DNA from: Oscheius tipulae
Taxonomy: Eukaryota > Nematoda > Chromadorea > Rhabditida > Rhabditidae
DNA: 64,000 nt
Assembly: GCA_037178975.1 (NCBI GenBank)
Contig: JASJZH010000006.1
Span: 10,230,001 to 10,294,000, forward strand
Reading direction: 5' to 3'
Shown: positions 31,474 to 43,800 of the stretch, one piece after another
Layout: the number at the start of each line of letters is the position of its first letter
Numbering within the stretch: position 1 is the first letter of the stretch
The notes under the pieces: model-generated
Told to the model about the DNA's origin: nothing
Database searches by the model: none
What the model saw: the letters and a program-made list of their open reading frames with translations, nothing else
Position numbers and translations under genes: made by a program

Positions 31474-34364
31474 ATGCTGCATCTTTGGAAACTGAACCGA
31501 AATCAGCAAGAAATAGCGATTCAAATAGTGGTCCAAACCATTGTGTTGGCTGCCGCATTTACTGGTAGCATCTGTCACCTGATGGTGAGTTATTTACAGC
31601 CAAAACCAACTATAATTAATCTCCAGTTAGCCGAGATCGGATCGGGTGGAAACAACTCGATCGAAAGCTTTGAAGACGCTGTACATTTCTTGTGGAGTGT
31701 GGTGACCACGGTCGGATACGGACACAAGACCATCAACACGCGAGGTGGACGCATCAACGTCTTTGTCTCGTTTCTCACCGTGGGATTGTTGTACAGGAGC
31801 ACAGAGGTGAAAGATTAGGGACAAAGCGACAATTTTGGCGATGGAAAAAAAGATTCAAAAATGCTCCCATACCACGGCGGGATCTATTTGTTTCACAACC
31901 TTCTTGTGATTGCTTCGGAAATTAACTCATGATCGAATTTTCTTTATGAATTTAAAAGAAGCGTCCATTTTTACCAGAACGGCCGGTCACTTAGCCCTCT
32001 CTCTCTCTCTCAATAGCCGTACAATTGAACCATGGTTCGGATCCCATTCCAAGTTTCACCTTTACCCCTATGGACAAATATGTAAAGTATCTCCCAGCTT
32101 CAGTAACAGGGACATGAAAGTTTCAAAGATGTCCAACTTTGGCTAAGAACGCCTGTAATTTGTGGCACCCAGCTACGAGAAAATTAGGCAGAGTCGGGGA
32201 CCGAACTTGGGAGCCTTAGATCGACGCTGGCGTTGCCCGCCACTGCCCCAACCTGACTCTTAACATGTGTATCCAAATACGTAGGGTTGATATACAATTT
32301 GTTGTTAACAATCTGTCTCTCAGGTTACCGACAGCAGGATGTTTTGGCAGTAGTTATGACTTGCAATCATTTTTCAGTGCCTAATATCAAGATTCATCAT
32401 CCATGAACTAGGACATCGCGTTGTAACCTGGAAACCTGCCATAATCCTCATCGGGATTCTTCTTTTGGGCTCTGCAGCTCTCATTCTTGTTGTAACCGCC
32501 ACTGATGACCGTTCAATCGAAGATTCGACCTGGTTCGCCTTTATAACGATTACAACCATCGGACTCGGCGATCAACTTCCGCCAACTGGATGGCTGTCCT
32601 ATGTCGTGCTGGGTGCTAGCTCTTTACTGTCCATCATTTACTGCCTGCTCCTTGGATGGAAAGACGTGTGTTTTTAAGCGGCATTTCGGAAAAACTGACT
32701 TGTTTAGAAGGGTCTACGCTGTATCTTTAACTACCCTATTCGTCGACTATTGTATGGAAACTTGAAGAAAAAGCAATCGTTCATTGATGACTCGGTATGC
32801 TGTATTTCTGTCTCCCTGTCTCGCTGTCTTTCTGTCTCTCTGCTTCTTTGTCTCTCTGTCTCTAGTTCGGCTATTCCAGGAATGTCCCTCACGTGAAAAC
32901 CTCTGCACCTCCCGCGACGTTCTCAGTACTGGAATGATATTTCCCCTAGGTGAGTCCGCTTATAAAAATGACACAAATTAGTAAATTACAGCTCATTAGC
33001 TTCTCACAGGTAACTAAGTGTTGTGTGTTTGCTGTGTAGTGTTTCTCTGGGAAGCAGTTTTCAAGCTAATAGAAGCTTTTCAGACGAAGTCACTGACAGT
33101 GTCATTACAATTCGACTATCTTGTCGACCCTCAGCAGCAAGAAAACTTGCTAAACGGTACGAGAAGAAGCTGCAAAAGTCTTACGTAAGATTTAAATGAT
33201 GTTAATCCGAACTGGAGTACCTTTCAGCCTGATGTGGAAGTGAGAGATGGACCAGCCAACGACTATGCCGACCCTGGGCCCTTCATCTCAAGAAAATCAT
33301 CCGTTTTGTCACACAAGGATTCTGGTCGAGGTGGATCTCGTTTTGGTAAGCAGCGGTCTGTTTTTCTCATAATACCATTTTAGAAATGAGTACTATTGAG
33401 GAAGCGAGCGAAACCATCATCTCAACAATGAATGAAACCCGTCCCTCGGTTCCTCTTATTTTCTATCAGAGCGCTGAACCACCAGATACTGCGGATAAGA
33501 AGACGATGGACGAAGTTTCGCCGGAGAAAAGCAGACTTATAGTCAAAGGTAACGTAACATTTGGTTTTGTGCTTATCTGATATATTAGGACCACCCGGCT
33601 CATTGGTTGGAAGCGGTTCTCAATCCAGTTTTCAAGACAATTGTGCCTATTCGGACAACGAAGAAAGTGCTGAAGATAGAGGTTCGGCTCGAGTTCAAGC
33701 ATGTTTCTTTGATTTAGAGCCCCTCGTATCTGGTACAGAGAGGAAGGAAGGTACTACCCGCAATTTTATTGTCACACCATATGAACTTGCTCCACGATTT
33801 TCTGATGGCTCCCTGGAATGTCTTGATACTTCTCCTCATCTTCCAGAAATTTCGAAGAGGAACACTTGTGATACACGATCTTTCCAAAGTGTAAGTTTTT
33901 TTTTTTACAAATATATGAAAACTTTCCTTTACAGCAATTACCGAAGGAGAATACTACCGAAGACAGTCAGCAATGGTCGAATGACGGAAACATGCCGATC
34001 CCTACAGCGTCGTCCCAAGACCTCATTACATTCAACGAAACTACTTCTTTGGACAATGTAGGCTTTTTCCCCTTCTGGTAAAAGACGTAGTTTATTCAGC
34101 ACACCCACTCTTCTTGTTCACTTCATGATACCTGTTCTGATCAGAATGGTGCTACTGGCATTGAGTTCATTGTTGTAGACCCATCATACGAGTCAAAAGA
34201 TTGTAAAAGGGTAAGATTTTACTGAATCAGTGCTTTCCATTTGTATTTTGTAATTTCAGAAAACTTTGGTAATGGATGAGGCTTCGATAGAAATTAGTAA
34301 CCCCTCATGTTTCTCCACAACTGTATTGGAAACTCTCCCCGGCGAACCATCATCTCACACCTAA
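31474..34364 (+). CDS. Two-pore-domain (K2P, TWK-type) potassium channel
   Basis: Twelve exons fit in phase for 586 residues: 31474-31584, 31627-31806, 32378-32665, 32708-32794, 32880-32949, 33084-33184, 33228-33345, 33384-33548, 33589-33890, 33935-34057, 34100-34210, 34260-34364. A first membrane helix (IAIQIVVQTIVLAAAFTGS) is followed after only about 20 residues by pore 1 (FLWSVVTTVGYGH). Helix 2 comes next, then a third helix (AIILIGILLLGSAALILVV), pore 2 (WFAFITITTIGLGDQLPP) and helix 4 (SLLSIIYCLLLGW). Two different P-loops in one chain define the K2P family, which carries background potassium current as dimers. The cytoplasmic tail of about 320 residues is rich in Ser, Glu and Asp, suited to regulation. 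The ATG is three bases after an acceptor at 31470. I cannot assign a specific twk paralog. Confidence 0.92.
32187..32249 (-). mobile_element. tRNA-like fragment, possibly a SINE head, in a K2P intron
   Basis: Read on the minus strand, the segment runs GGGGCAGTGGCGGGCAACG to AGTTCGGTCCCCGACTCTGCC. This resembles a pol III A box and B box at tRNA-like spacing, with possible end pairing (GGGGCAG with CTCTGCC). It does not fold cleanly enough to call a functional tRNA. It lies in the longest intron (31807-32377) of the K2P gene. Confidence 0.35.
32808..32866. repeat. CTGTCTCT minisatellite in a K2P intron
   Basis: Imperfect CTGTCTCN units fill most of the intron 32795-32879. They also supply a pyrimidine tract ahead of the acceptor at 32879. 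Confidence 0.65.
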
Positions 34365-34803
34365 AACCGTCCTATAGACTTCAGTATTACCTCTTCTCAT
34401 GGTCTTGCCACTTATTTGAATCTTTCTGCAGTAATTGCTATTCTATAATTTTTCGAGTGACATCAACTATCTCGTGCCTTGTTTTACATTTCTACGTGTC
34501 ATTATCACCGGTTCTTGTGTCTTAGCCGTAAGAAGTACAAATAAATCTGAATACTTTAATAACGACCCAGTGGCACATGACACATGGAAAGACGAGATTT
34601 TTTTTAGCATGGGAGAGCCTATAAGCACATCATAATATAGCACATTTGATCGATATTAAAGAGTTAAGAGAGCGAGAGGCAGGAAGTAGGAGCAGGGAGC
34701 AAGGATAATGAGTTCAAAAAGGCAGGAGGATATAACGTTTGAGAGATCCTGATAAGTACCCATAAAAAAACAGACAGGAGGAGCTCGCTCCGGTCAGCCA
34801 CTG

Positions 34804-37800
34804 TCACACGTACCACTCTTTAAAGTCTTTCTTCTTCGCGCTACCATTTTTTATGACCCCGTTCCCGTTTCGAAGCACTCCATTGCCGTTGGGCACCACC
34901 GCTCCGTTCAGTGGTTGATAGCCACCCTTCACCTGAAAAAGCTCCGTGTTCCGTTGTTTACGACGGCGTCTTTTACCTGGGGCGCTTGTCTCGGAAGCAA
35001 TGGTTGCGTTGATGGGTCCATTCCGAGTGGTGGTGACAGCTCGGCAGAGATGGGAGCGTAGCCAGAAGCCTTTCCATTGACGGCCTAGAATAGACTTGTG
35101 TGGGTAATAGGAGAAGCCAACAAACCATAGCATAATGTTCACCGCCAGTATTGGACTTGCTGTGACAGCGGAGGAAGACACAGAAGACAATGACAGCTAT
35201 GACGAGAACAACCGTCAACGAACAGATCATAACCATGGCCGTTCTCGGGAACTCGCCCTCTGCTGCAGTGGCATACTGAAATTACCCCAGAGTGAAAAAG
35301 TCGACTCTCTCATTAAGAGAAATGGCTGTACCTTATAGAAGCCATTGTCAGAGCTCAAACTGCTGTCAACGGCAGCCATCAGGAAAATGAGATATGGTCA
35401 AAGGGAAGAGTTTTCAGTGGGACATATGTGGAGAAAAGCGTCTCCGCGAGCATAGCTAATGAGTTGCGCGGATCAAAGTGTGCCAAATTATTCAACGGGT
35501 TCTACTTTTAATTACATAGAGCTCCAAAAGCGTTTATTTACCTTGACCGTCGTTGTCATCAGATCGTACATCGGCGTCGTGGGCCGCACGTTGTGATGTG
35601 ACTGTGAGGGCGTCGTTTTGACTGTAGCTGTGAGTTTTGTAGAAGTAGATAGTAGAGTAGAGAATGTGATTGCCGGAGTCGAGCGGTCTGCAACACCTGA
35701 CGTTGATTGGCGTAAATTGAGTGCGATTTGCTCCGAGAGTGCCGCGCGGGAAAGGCAGCGTTGCCCGGCAATAAGTCGGACAAGACATCTACTGCTGCTT
35801 CTTCACAGCCCCCTGCACACAACTAATAAGCATAAACAAGATCACCACTGGACAGAGAAAGGTAAATTGCTCGAAAGGTGTAGAATATTGGTGCTGAATA
35901 GCTTCCGGGCCGGCAACAGAAAATAATAGCACTCGTATCGGCAGCGCAATCTTTCAAGGGGACAGAGCGTGAAAGAAGCGAGTGCTAACGCGGTGATATA
36001 GCCTGGTAAATCCGGGAGAGAGAGAAGCCGAGCGGCAATCTCCTGAAAGGGTTCCTCCAGTGGGAACCATTAGAAAGTGATTCCGGCTGAGAACTCTCGG
36101 CCGACAAGTACACTAAGGAAACGGAGAGGGCCCTCCACACACACACACACGTCTAGATCTGATTGAATTAACATAGTGGAAGGCTCACGTGAACCGTGGA
36201 AAATTGCCTCCTGGGCGTAAAAGATATGAGAAACGCGCGTGTGTATTTTTTCCACCCACCCAGCAATGCATTTTCAATCAAAACCAGTGTGGTCTTCGTG
36301 TGTTTTTAGAGGATAGCCAGAACGAGAAACTGAAGAATCTATTCGAGCAGAAAAAATCCAAGCAGGACAGAAAGAAGCCAGAATGCCGACGCGGAGTAGG
36401 CTCCAATTGGTATTCAAGAATTGAAATAGCGGAAGTTGGCATGCTGCGAAGGGGTTGAACCTCTGCTCCTGGAAGTGCCAAAGAGACGAGAAAGAGTCAA
36501 AACTCAAAAAGCCGAAAAACAACATGCAGTAGCAACCCAGACACGAAACCTCTAGGAGCACTCCAACAAAAGGCCCCACACACAGCACCTGTTGTTCTCC
36601 AAGTCGTTCTCGTGGTCGTCGGTCTAGTGGTCGTAGTGCTTGTAGTTGTGGTAGTTTTTCTCACAGTCGTCTTTTTCGTTGTCCTCCTCGTAGTTGTCGT
36701 CGGTCTTGTGGTGCTAGTAGCGGCACTGGTTGTGTTTGGTGCTCGCCAAGCGGGTCCTGTGACCATGGGCTCAGGAAGCAGGTCCACCTCGGCCCAAATA
36801 CTCTCTCCCAAATACTCGGGATTAAGTTCCGCCGCTATGCTAACACTCTCATAGGGTCTAGGCAACACGGTGATCGACGTCGTCGATTTCTGCGTGGTGG
36901 TGGAAGCGGTGGTGGTGGGTACCATAGTCGTGCTAAGAGGTTTCGTGGCAGGTGTCAAGATTTCCTGCGCCGGCAGCCCGGAACCTTCTAGCAGGTCGTC
37001 CAGCTCTGACAAGAAGACCACAGAGGGTGCAGCTTGGGTCGTGCTCTTCGACCACTCACCATGCGCCGGAGTCACCCGTCTCGTATGTGGCGCTGTAGAC
37101 GGCAGCACCGGCGTGAAGAAACCTGAAAAATTTAATTTTGGACACGAAAAATGGTGCTTTATAGTACTGCATAGAAATCCTAACCGTCTTGTTGTGGTCT
37201 AGCACGCGCAGCGTCATAATTCGGTGCAAACCGGGGTGGTGGTGGCCCGCTTAGACGACACTTTGGCGAATGCCAATCCATGAGACACAGGATTGGCAAG
37301 ACTGTGCTTGTCACCAACATACCACATGGGCGGACCTGTACACGTCAGAATTGGCAAGTTTTTGTCTGAACAAGAGAGAGACTAGGATACTATTTCAGTG
37401 GAACGAGTGCTAAAGCAGCAAACGACACAAGGAGGCTTCAAGGATTGAATTAGACGCTGAATTGTGCTGGTCACAATACGAACAAATCGGCTTGGGAGAG
37501 AGGAACACAGGACGTAATGCGTCTTGTTACATGTTTGTTTCGCTATAGTGTGAGGAGGAAAAAGGACCAAAATTAGTGACTACGCCAAGAATCGTGGCTT
37601 GTTTAAATTCGATTTCGACGTGAGACTTGCCACCGAGCGCGCCCTCGGCACAATGAACCCCCCGGGAGATGTGAGAACACTAGTCTCGGTGCTGGCAGAT
37701 GCTTCTAAATCGCCATCAGAGATTATTTCGAAATGACAAGGCTGCATAAATGTTTGGCATCTCCCCAAGGAGCTCCCACACCCATGAAAATTGACACCTT

Positions 37801-40800
37801 TTCGCAGATTCAGAAAACGTATTTGTGTGATATTCTGATGACGAAAAGTGTTTGGGAACTTTGCGCGGGAAACGTGAGACTGCTCAAACAGGTGAATATT
37901 ATTTTCTGCAGCCTATAATTGCGTGCTACTGGCTCAAAAAACAAGACCACAGCCTGTCAGAAGCATGTTCTTTAGAGAAGAGCGTTTAACGCCATAACCA
38001 ACAAGCGATCCCGGGGGAGAGAGTGAGAGGGCCGCACAGGAAACTCGACCCAAGCACCGAGCTTTCACGCCGCATTCTGGGACATCTGAGCTGACAGACC
38101 GACAAAAGCCGTGGGAAGTGGAGGGGCCATAAGGAGCGGTCCAGAGGGCTGTCCCCACTGAATTATTCCTACCGGTCACTGAGAGTTCTCTCAGAAGACT
38201 CATTACCCTAATTAACTGTCGCCTCACTGCTCTGCGCGTATGTTTCACACACAGAGAGAAAATAGCATAAGAGGATAATTTCTTAGCACATCTGTTCTTG
38301 ATGGGAAGGAGAGACAGACAGATGTAGTCTTAATGAAGATTTCCGATCGTTAAAGCGGGATATGAAGTTGCCAATGGGGGTGCATGTCAAGGATGACTGG
38401 CTTTTTTGCTGTGTATAAAAGAGCAAGCTAGTGGTCCAGGAGAGCCCCGAATGTGGGAAAAGATGTCCATAGGGAGAGGTGACGGGATGTTTCGTTGCGA
38501 AGATGGATACGAGGGCGCTCCCGCGAAATGGATGGGATGCTCCCCTCTGCTACGTCGTAATACACTGTTCCCGCAAAGATTATTACAGGAAACTCATGCC
38601 CCTCTGTTCATAAAAGTTGCTCAAACATTTTTCAAAACTGAAAGCAGAGTCTGCAAATTAAGAAACAAAAGGCAGATGAAGGAGACACCATCTCGTTCCA
38701 TAACAGCCTTCTTAAGAAGCCAATTGTTTGTGGTAGTGGAGATTTAAAAAATTTGCCCTATGTAAACAGAGTTAAGCTTTACTACTTGTGGTCCATGCAG
38801 AATATTCAACCGGACGCCAGCGCTCACGCCCAATGGTTCAACTATAAGGAACGCAGAGACCAAAATTTGCTCAGAACAACGTTTGCTCTAAAACATTCTC
38901 TGGTTTAATTATTTTTTGGGACAATTCACCAATTTGTGTTCCAAAAACAAACTTTTTACAGACAAGAAGTTGCGACACATATCTGTATCTGTCTCTCTGT
39001 AGGTATTGAATGATACAAGAAAGATAGACTGAAGCTTAACCAGTTGAAATCAAAGCAAAGCAATTTAAGACTCTTTCTATTCGCAGATATTTCACATTTA
39101 GAAGCCAGACCCACTTTTTTCGACCCCCAGATTAGCCTTTTGGATCTAATGCGACATCGTGTCATGCCCAGTCCTATACACATCAGTCGTAGTCTTTAAT
39201 TCAGCTTTGATGAGTATTGTGTGTGGCATCTTGTTTGACCAAAGCTCACGAAACCTTACCTGACTCATCGGTATCCACGAAGCAGGTTTGTCTTTCCTCT
39301 TCCGACAGACAGCTGGCTCCCAGTGACTCGATGAGAGCGTCGCTCGCACTCTGAAATTGTACCTATAACAGCCGAAAATTGTACTAACCTCATGGTTGTC
39401 CTCTAGCATGACGTCCTCTCCGATGATCGAAGGCGGCGCCTGAGCGATGACAGTCTTTTGAACAGGACCGATGGAGAAGACTCGAGGTGAACCTGGTAAT
39501 TTTTCAGTATTCAGGGGGAAAGAAGACTGAAAAGGGGGTCTCTGTGGGAGTGAGAACCATAGGGAGGGCAGAGGAGAATGTGAGATCACTAGTAGGGAGT
39601 GCGGAAATCGGCCCATGAATGCAGAATTAGTCTTGAAGCTCAAGACTGGCCGCCTATGATCCTGTTTCACTGAAAATCTGACTATTATAGCTCCTCTTTC
39701 AGCAGTTTTCCGAGGATTTTCTCACAAGATAACGTCATCTGGATAGGATCGGATTTCAGTGAACAGGAATTCGTAAAGTTTTTGGAACACTTATTGGAAC
39801 GACAATCGCAAAAAATATTTTACCACAACAAGTCCCGACCGAGATGGTACAGATGCGCGCTTTTAATCTAAACAACACAGGTGAATTCTTAAAAGAAAAT
39901 TAAGGAGACCTCGGAGACGAACTGCAGTATGAGAAACATAACGAGACAGTACGGGAAAAAAAGAAGAAAGTTCAATTCGTCTCACAGTTTATCGCGTGGA
40001 TTTTTATACAGTTGTATGTATTCTAACATACAAACGTTTGATAGAAAGGACTAAACTGTAAAGAGAAAATTCACATTGCTCTTTTCAGAAATATAGTAAG
40101 AGTAAAAGACAAACTGCCCTAGTCAGTTCCTAAAAACAAGGCTATTCAGGAGCTGGGAAGCCTTGGAGCAGAAAAGCAAAGGATGGAAGCCATTAATTTC
40201 GAACGAACATCCTTTGAGACAAATAGAGGTGCGCCGGCTAAGCCCTCAGTTCATTCCTCTTTTGACTAATGACAAAAAATGAGCAGAAAAGCAGAAATAG
40301 ACCTCGTCAGAACGCTTGTTTCTCAACTGGGGGGTGGAAAAGAAATAGCCTCCCTCGCGTGTAACCTATAATTCAATCATATGGCCCTTGGAAAAATGCC
40401 AATTGTACCTACATTTATGCATGGAATACTACAAATTCCATTCTTGGAAAAATTGTGAGAAGGGGAGGAAAAGCTCAGCAGCCTTGATGTGAATCTTCTC
40501 ATAGATGCACGACATGAAACGAGGCCAATTTTAGACGCGGGAGTCTATGACTAGGCGGTAGCCCACGGATACGAATCGGAGTACACATATAATAATTTGT
40601 ACTCTCTCTCTCTCAGAGGGTTCTCGGAGCGCGTCGTGCGTCGGTCGATAGCACTTTTGCTCCTCTAGTTTCTGCGTCTAATAAGCTATGTTTGGCGAGC
40701 TATTACTGGAAGTCATGTATACAAGCGTAAAAATAAGGCAGGAGTGAGCAAAAAGTGCGCGAGAAATCCGATTTTGAGACGGAAAAAGAGAAAGAAGACG

Positions 40801-43800
40801 AGAAGAATGGCCCGGAAGGACGAGGCTTGACGCGACGGAACGGCAGCTAAGTATTAACTTCTTCAGCCTGATAAACCGGAGGGAAAAGCGGCGAGGGGCT
40901 TAAGACACGACGACCCAATGGGCTGAAACAATCGGAACGTGTACACTAAAAGCTGCACGCGGGACAGGAGGACATTCTGGTCGAGTGGCTTGCAATGAAG
41001 TCGAGTAAATGCCCCTCTGAGGACCAACGAAACACACGTGCCAATATGATTATTAACACATAGAGTGGCAAAAAAGGCCTTTCAGTTTCTCTCACACCCT
41101 CCCCACAGAGACACATTCGTACAAAGTATTTAGGCGCGTCATGGTGACATATTGCTTTCGCGACTATGATTACCCGTAGAAGGAGAGCATAAAGAATAAG
41201 GCATGGATATCGGAAGCAGAGCCGAGTAATGAGGCGAGGGTGCGTGTGTGCGGGACGAAATGTTGTTTGCGTCCCGATTGGTGAAGCTCTGTGAGAGCAG
41301 CCTCCCCCAGGAGGAGAGACTCTGAGTGAATCTCGAAGCGGGAAATCGCCTCTCACTATATGCTAAAATCCATAATTGTGGCTCTGCGGCCATCCAAGGA
41401 CTAATTAGAGGGCTAGGTCTAAGACTGCGCCACCACCTGGTCGTCCTAATAACGCCGGAGTAGCATTTTACTCTCAGGCACATCATCAAAGTTTCATTGG
41501 CGTTGATACAGGAGGTAGGCTCTCTCTTCGGGTAATGGGAAAGTGGCTGAGATAAGGAAATGAGCCTACGGCATATTAGCTTTGTCAGACACCGACCTTC
41601 CGCATAGAGCTGAAGAATGTGGACGCCGTTAAAGTTGACGCCCGAAATGTCTCCCTGAAATGGATCAAACAACTTCTGGCTCCTTCGGCGTCGCGCAGTC
41701 TCCTCCTGAAGATGTTTGGCGTTAAAGGCTGCTCCAATTGTCAGTCTCCAGTGCATATTCAGTGTGACGAGTTCATCACCGGCTGCTGAAATTGGCGTTT
41801 TTGTGCTAATACAATTGTGCAACTACATTTGGGAGAATAACGAACGACCGGGCCTCTGTCCAATTGTAGAGTGGACTTGACGTGATGTCGAAGAATCTTC
41901 AGAACGTGCACTTTTCCATCGTTGACCTTTTGGCTGAAGTATCCAATGTGATGTTCCCGACTACCCAGGTTGTAACGAATCTGGACATAGCCACCATCCT
42001 GGATTTTTTTGTATTTTTTAAAGTATGTTCTGTACCAGATAGACTGTCAGGAAATCTTCATCGGCAGCACATTCCACGACGAAGAGCACCCCCTTGGCCT
42101 GATTGGTCTTAAAGGCCAACACGAGATAATCTTGCGATGAACTGGGCATTTCTCCAACTGGATATTCATAGTAGACTGCTGAAGGCTCTCCCAGAAAGGA
42201 TACTGTAGTCCCTGGCTCGTGACATCTGTCTCCAGAATGTCCTGTCAGGGTACAGTCACATCTGATTGCGTGCCACTGCTGAATACACCTTCCTCCGTTC
42301 GAGCATGCTGCCGGTGAGCATCTTGCTACCGGTCCTACAAAAAGTTAATGTATGCCAGACCACTGGGACCGCGTCTTTCAAAGGACCCGCTTAATAATTT
42401 ACCTGCACAGCCTCGAAGAACCTCGGCTTTCTCATCCGCCTCGTCCAGAATATCTATTGGGCGGTCGTTTATCCGGAGTGAGGACATACAGCCGCGAAAG
42501 CCTCGAGCCGGGGTGGTTTTGGGTAGTCCGCCTAGGGCAACAGCCCCGGCCAACTGTAGTTCCCGTTTGGATTCGGAAGCTGCCACGACACTGGTATTGT
42601 CGACCAGCATGAGATAGTCTTTAGTCTTCGGGTCCTGTGTCAATCTTTCCCAAAATCAGATGAATTATTACCTGATAGACGAGGACAGCATGCCATCGCA
42701 TGTCACTGAGCTGCTGACTTCCCGAAACGCGTGGGGAGGTCATCTGTACATCCTCACCTCGACCGTTTAGCGTGAATCGGACCCTGGGGAAATTGAAGAT
42801 TTCGAGGGAATCGATTACCTTCCGTTTACAAGTTGGAGTAGAAAATTGTCTGTTGCATCTCCAGGCAGTGTTGTGAAAAGAATAGCCGTCCTAACAAGTG
42901 TTTGAAATTTGAAAGATACCCGAAAATGACCCGTGAATGACGATATCTAGAGTCAAATTTTTACAGATATGTAAAGGTTCACCTTATATGATGAGTACAA
43001 AACATAACCCGTAGTATTTGTGAATGACACAGCTACTTGCTTTGATTTTCTGAATATCTCATAAAAATTTCTTGCCCTGTACTTACACATTGCGTTGACC
43101 TTTCGACTCCTTCGAGCTTCTCCCTTCTTTTCTCGACTTTTCCAGTATATCAACCCCATTGACGAGCTGAGAATATGATATTAATTAGGCTATGAAGTGG
43201 CTCACAAGCTTGGTCATTTGACCCTTGAACGGGGGATCTTGCGACTCATCCGAGCGCAGGGAACGTCCTGCTGTCATCTCGTCGATTTCAACAATGACCG
43301 AGACAGGGAGATAGTCTAAAATTCGAATTTTTTTTGTGTAAAATATGGTTTTTTACAGCTTTTGCCCCATTTCCCATCCCAATTCAGAAGAAGATGGTTC
43401 CCTCGTCGTTTAACCTGGACTGTATGCCATCGACCATCGGAAGCTCCACTACCCCAGGAGAATGACTAAATTAGTTGTAGGAAGGGTGCCGAAAAACAAT
43501 CCCACGTGATTTTGACGATCCGTCTCAATTTGCAGCCTCAATTCCTTTCCGTCAACCTGGAGAGAAATTCTATTACGTGGCTTACGAACCGATCTCGTCT
43601 CCAAGATGGTTCCTCTGGAGGAATCGGTCTGAAAAAAGTTTTGACATATGAGAACTATATTCTACCCGAAATCGGATGGATATGTCTTCAGATTCTGAGA
43701 GAATAGCTTTGGGAAGCACCGCTAATGACGACTTTTCACCATCCATATCAACTACAGTTGGCTCTATAAGACTTACATACACTGGTAATGAGAAATTATT

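Noticed and set aside
36612-36854. Val-rich 80-codon plus-strand open frame resembling a membrane protein
   Set aside because: It is the antisense of the ACN-rich Thr stalk exon of neurexin.
39146-39670. 174-codon minus-strand open frame
   Set aside because: It reads through two real neurexin exons (39492-39389, 39350-39260) and their introns; only the exonic parts continue the neurexin chain in phase.
41139-41822. 227-codon minus-strand open frame
   Set aside because: Only 41785-41597 is exonic (neurexin LNS6); the rest is intron.
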